DNA of 6,508 nt from an uncultured Bacteroidota bacterium (GTDB taxonomy: Bacteria; Bacteroidota; Bacteroidia; Chitinophagales; Chitinophagaceae): assembly GCA_903929655.1 (NCBI GenBank), contig CAIYVS010000060.1, positions 1 through 6,508 of the forward strand, written 5' to 3'. The notes below the pieces were generated by a model. That model had not been told where the DNA came from. It ran no database searches and saw nothing but the letters and a program-made list of their open reading frames with translations. Within the stretch, counting starts at the first letter, position 1. Every line of letters begins with the position of its first letter. The translations under genes and the position numbers were made by a program. Shown piece after piece: positions 1 through 4,400 of this stretch.

Positions 1-1223
1 AGGCGCTCATTGAAAGCGATATTGAACAACAACGCAGCGTTATCATCTCTCAGCTTGAAAAAGGACAGGTACTGGAAGGTACTGTTAAGAATGTTACCGA
101 CTTCGGTGCATTCATCGATCTGGGTGGTGTTGATGGCTTGTTATATATTACTGATATCAGCTGGGGCCGCGTAACGCATCCTAGCGAAGTATTAAGCAAC
201 GGACAGAAACTGAATGTGGTTGTTCTCGACTTCGATGACGAGAAAAAACGCATCAGCCTTGGTCTGAAACAACTCACTCCGCATCCTTGGGATAACCTGC
301 CTGCTGAAATAGTAGAAGGCGCCCACGTGAAGGGTAAAGTGGTGAACATTGAAGATTACGGTGCATTTCTGGAAATTATGCCGGGCGTAGAAGGCCTTGT
401 GCATGTATCAGAGATCACATGGTCTTCTCAGCCTATCAATGCTAAGGAATTCTTCAAAATGGGCGAAGAACATGAAGCTGTGGTTGTAACACTTGATAAA
501 GATGAGCGCAAGATGAGCTTATCTATCAAGCAAATGAGCCAGGACCCATGGGATACCATTGAAAATAAATTCCCTGTTGATAGCCGTCACACAGGAACGG
601 TGAAAAACATCACTCCTTATGGCGTATTCGTGGAACTGGAAACAGGTATCGGCGGTATGATCCACATCAGCGACCTGAGCTGGATCAAACGTTATAACCA
701 TCCGGGTGAATTCACTAAAGTTGGAGAAAAGATCGATGTAATGATCCTTTCTATTGATAAAGACAACCGCAAACTTTCTTTAGGACATAAACAACTGGAA
801 GAAGATCCCTGGAATACTTTCGAAACTATCTTCCCCATCGGTTCATTACATGAAGGCAGCGTAACAAGAAAAGACGATAAAGGTGCTACTGTACAATTAC
901 AGTACGGCCTGGAAGCGTATGCTCCTGCACGCCACCTGCGTAAAGAAAACGGTGCTAATGTAGAAGTAGAAGAAACACTTCCTTTCATGATCATTGAGTT
1001 CGATCGCAATGACAAACGCATCATGGTTTCTCATACCAAAGTTTGGGAGCAATCTAAAGCTGAGGAAAAAGAAGCAGTTAAAAAAGAAGCTGTTGCTGAA
1101 GGCGAGAAAACCAAAAAGGCAGTTAAGAACATACAGAGCAAGGTTGAAAAACCAACACTCGGAGATATAGATGCGCTGGCTGCTATTAAAGACAAAATGA
1201 AGAAAGCTGAAGAAGGCAATTGA
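1..1223 (+). CDS. rpsA: 30S ribosomal protein S1, C-terminal part (5' end outside window)
   Basis: This is the C-terminal 406 residues of ribosomal protein S1, the multi-domain RNA-binding protein of the small subunit that helps recruit and unfold mRNA. The frame is open from base 3 to TGA at 1221 and has no start in the window. Bacteroidota S1 proteins are usually about 600 residues, so roughly the first third is missing. Four S1 (OB-fold) repeats are visible. The first three carry the family pattern G.V.N...(F/Y)G.F(I/V)......G(L/M)(I/V/L)(H/Y)(I/V)S(D/E) and end in RK(L/M/I)SL..KQ. The fourth, near 837-1040, is degenerate. A Lys/Glu/Ala-rich tail (about 1047-1154) leads to the conserved end TLGDIDALAAIKDKM. 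TGA is followed directly by in-frame TAA. Codon choice (CGC/CGT for Arg, few ATA for Ile) fits a highly expressed gene. Translation factors or RNase-type S1 proteins are unlikely, because the fragment is S1 repeats throughout. Confidence 0.97.
   Translation, partial: ALIESDIEQQRSVIISQLEKGQVLEGTVKNVTDFGAFIDLGGVDGLLYITDISWGRVTHPSEVLSNGQKLNVVVLDFDDEKKRISLGLKQLTPHPWDNLPAEIVEGAHVKGKVVNIEDYGAFLEIMPGVEGLVHVSEITWSSQPINAKEFFKMGEEHEAVVVTLDKDERKMSLSIKQMSQDPWDTIENKFPVDSRHTGTVKNITPYGVFVELETGIGGMIHISDLSWIKRYNHPGEFTKVGEKIDVMILSIDKDNRKLSLGHKQLEEDPWNTFETIFPIGSLHEGSVTRKDDKGATVQLQYGLEAYAPARHLRKENGANVEVEETLPFMIIEFDRNDKRIMVSHTKVWEQSKAEEKEAVKKEAVAEGEKTKKAVKNIQSKVEKPTLGDIDALAAIKDKMKKAEEGN
60..1040 (+). repeat. Four tandem S1 RNA-binding domains within rpsA
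   Basis: Four consecutive homologous S1 domains lie near 60-270, 315-533, 576-794 and 837-1040. The linkers after the first three share a Pro-Trp motif: HPWDNLP near 282, DPWDTIE near 543 and DPWNTFE near 804. The RNA-facing aromatic and glycine positions are kept in the first three domains, as in NVTDFGAF, NIEDYGAF and NITPYGVF. The fourth reads RKDDKGAT at the same place and lacks the aromatic residues. This matches the known S1 pattern in which the last domain binds RNA weakly. The repeats are protein-level homology; the DNA copies are diverged. Confidence 0.9.
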
Positions 1224-1253
1224 TAAGCCCTTTTGCTGAATCTTTATATTCTT

Positions 1254-1285
1254 AAAGCTGCCCCGGAAACGGGGCAGCTTTTTTT
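1254..1285 (+). terminator. Rho-independent terminator after rpsA
   Basis: AAAGCTGCCCC (1254-1264) pairs perfectly with GGGGCAGCTTT (1271-1281). G1265-C1270 can close a GAAA (GNRA) tetraloop at 1266-1269, giving a 12-bp GC-rich stem. The run of seven T on the + strand (1279-1285) completes a classical intrinsic terminator. There is no matching long T run on the opposite strand, so it looks one-directional. It sits 31 bases after the rpsA stop and about 50 bases before the next ATG, so it should separate the two transcripts. Confidence 0.93.
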
Positions 1286-1336
1286 AAAAATATTGTCAGG
1301 AAATAGTAACTTGTATAGCTATAATCGTTTTTAAAA

Positions 1337-1426
1337 ATGAAAAGACCTATACGGCTGTTGCATGTATATATATTGACACCTGTAATCCTTGCTTTATTTT
1401 TAGCATTATCCGGCAGTTTATCAGCA
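1337..1426 (+). other. Sec signal peptide of the secreted protease
   Basis: Residues 1-30 show a basic n-region (Lys2, Arg3, Arg6), a hydrophobic core (VYILTPVILALFLAL, residues 10-24) and a polar c-region ending SLSA before Gln31. Cleavage after Ala30 is inferred. A Gln at +1 is common in Bacteroidota exported proteins. There is no cysteine at the cleavage point, so it is not a lipoprotein. T9SS cargo needs such a Sec signal to reach the periplasm. Confidence 0.88.
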
Positions 1427-4400
1427 CAGGAAAAGGCATCGGCTCCCACCGTTTATTTAAAGGGCGCAGCGTTTGTTCCTGCTCCCAATGCCTCCCGATG
1501 GATAGATAGTATTGCTACATCAAAGACCACAACCCCGATGCAGGTCTTGATTCAATTTTCCGGCATACCCACCCAACAACAAAGAGACCTGATGCAGGCA
1601 AACGGGATTCTTCTGAAAAACTATATACCTGACAATGCTTTTATCGCCATAATTCAATCCCCCCAAAATCTGAACAATATCAGCTCATTACCCATTCGCA
1701 ACATTAGTATGGTAAAGGCGGATTGGAAAGCCGATACTTACATATGGCAAAAGATAAATGAAAACATCTCCAAAACAGTTGAAATACTCGTCTCCTTTCA
1801 TAACGATATAGACAAGCAGACTGTTTACACTTTCATTCAGCAGCTAGGCGGACAAGTAATGCAGGGCAACATGGAAGATTTTGGAAGCTATAAAGTGCTG
1901 ATACCGGCTAACAAAGTAAAATCAATGGCACAATGGTATGGTGTAAAATACATCAGCCCCATTACTAAAAATGCTTTGTTGGATATAGATGCCAAAGCTG
2001 CGGCAAGGGTAAATGTAATTGCACAGCCATATGCATTAGGCGGATATAATTTATTAGGAGATAGCGTAACTGTTGGAGTAGGGGATAATACCTCCGGTTA
2101 TTATCATGCAGATATGGTGGACAGGGTGATCAATTATAATCCCGCTGCCATCACAAATCATGGCATCCATATCAACGGTATAGTAGGCAGTGCAGGTATC
2201 ATGGACCCTTTGGCCGAAGGCACAGCCTGGCATGCCAGGCTAGTCGACCATTTTTTTGATAATATACTTACTTATACCGGGGACATGAATAAGGTGTATA
2301 ACATGACCATTACTAACAATTCCTATTCTGTTATTGAACACGATTGTAGTTATGATGGCACTTATGATGCTTATTCCGAGCTTGTAGACGATCTTTCTGA
2401 AAAATATAAAATGGTATTGCATGTATTTGCTGCAGGTAACGATGGCAATGATACTTGTAATCCATACCCGACACCCTATGCCACAACAGGCGGAGGATAC
2501 CAGCCAGCAAAAAACAATATTTGCGTTACAGGCACAGATGAATCCTATAATAATGATATTACCTCTCGTGGCCCTGTTAAGGACGGCAGAATGAAACCAG
2601 ACATATGCAATGTGAGTGCCGGGGTTTATTCTTGTATAGGTACAACAGGTTACTTATACGCTGGAGGCACCAGTATGGCATCTCCGGCTACGGCGGCAGA
2701 TGTGGCATTATTGGAACAACGCTATAAACAATTACACGGAGGAGCCAATGCCAGGGCTGATATTTTAAAAACACTGCTGCTGAATGGCGCCATGGACATA
2801 GGTAATCCTGGCCCGGATTTTCATTATGGTTTTGGATTTCCCGATATGAACCATTCGCTTAGTATGCTGAATAATAATTACTATTCAACAAATGTAGTTA
2901 CCAATGGCGGCTTAAAAACTTCTACAATAACCGTACCCGCAAATACAGCACAATTGAAAGTAATGCTGTACTGGCATGATGTTGCACCAAGTTTGCAATC
3001 ATCCAAAGCATTGGTAAATGACCTGGACCTGCAGGTTAAAGGCCCGGATTCCATAGCACATAAACCCTTAGTGCTTGATCCTACGCCTGCCAACGTAACC
3101 AATAATGCAGTAGAAGGAGCAGATCATCTGAATAATTGCGAACAGGTTACCATCAATAACCCCGTAGCAGGCGGTTATACAATTTCTGTTAGCGGTTACA
3201 GCGTACCATCTTTGATACAAGACTATGTTATTGCCTATGATTTTGTTCCTGTCGGAATAAAGCTCACCTATCCCATTGCCGGCTCAGTATTTCCAAACTG
3301 GCTGAATGTAAGTATACGTTGGGAAGCTTCCACCGACACGAATACTTTTACATTACAATACTCCACTGATAACGGCAGCAACTGGACACTGATTTCAAAT
3401 AATATACCATCCACGCAACGTTCCTGGGGCTGGTCTGCGCCGATCAATTCAGGCCAATGCCTCTTGAAACTCAGCCGTAATAATACCAGCCAGCAAAGTA
3501 CATCCGGGCCTTTTACCATGAATAAGATCACCGCCCATCTTGATTCTGTGCAATGCCCCGGCTATATGAGCATTTATTGGGACTCAGTACCAAACGCTAC
3601 AGCATACCAGGTTTGGCGCAAAATTGGGCCTTATATGCATGTGGTAGATACCGTAAGCACTTCTAATACCTACGTATTTTCAGATTTGTCAACAGACAGT
3701 ACTTATTATGCCGCCGTAGCACCAATTATTAACGGAGCCGCAGGCTACAGAAGCCTGGGCTTGGCAAGGCAACCCAACACTGGCAACTGCGCAGGAAACT
3801 ATTCAAACGGAGACCTTACTATTGAAAAAATACTCGCTCCCACAAGTGGCCGTAAACTTACCAGCATCCAACTGGGCAACAGTGAAAACCTTGTACTCAG
3901 GGTTCGCAACTTATATACTAACGCATGCATTGGCTATTCCATATCTTACAAAGTAAATAATGGTTCATGGCAAACTGCATATCCGCTTGTTCAACTCCCC
4001 GCAAACAGCGAAACAGACATCACAGTTGCTGCCGGACTTGATTTATCAAACACCGCTAATTATAAAATAACCGTCGCAATAACTAACATTTTAGTTACAG
4101 ACCCCGTGCATCAGAATGATACCATAGTTGAGAACATAACACAATTTGTAAACAACGCAATTGATCTCACCAATCCATTTACAGACGGCTTCGAATCTAT
4201 TGGTGTTACTACTAAGACAAGTAATTACATTGGTATCTCTTCTTACTGGGATTTTGCTACGAATAACGATTCTGGCCGCATCAGAACTTACGTGAACGAC
4301 AGTATCCTTATTACAGGTAACAGGTCTGTAAGTCTGGACGATATTGTAAATTTCTCAAACGGCGATGGTGTAAGCATTGCTCCCGCCAATCAAAACTATT

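Noticed and set aside
692..1219. Minus-strand open frames opposite rpsA
   Set aside because: They are short, Ser-rich translations that are the expected antisense shadows of a Lys/Glu-rich coding sequence, without any start context or family pattern.
138..1223. Start of a 361-residue protein at TTG 138
   Set aside because: The frame is open upstream to base 3 and the upstream residues (GTVKNVTDFGAFIDLGGVDG) are the first half of an S1 domain. TTG 138 is an internal Leu codon.
1293..1325. Possible promoter TTGTCA (1293-1298) with TATAAT (1320-1325)
   Set aside because: The boxes resemble an enterobacterial sigma-70 promoter, but the spacing is 21 bases, too long for that type. Transcription would begin almost at the ATG. 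The Bacteroidota -7 form TAnnTTTG is not clearly present; TAACTTG at 1307-1313 is one base short. The promoter is probably within 1286-1336 but cannot be placed.
1224..1336. Small RNA, tRNA or leader-peptide gene in the intergenic region
   Set aside because: Apart from the terminator hairpin there is no other strong hairpin or cloverleaf. There is not enough room for a gene.
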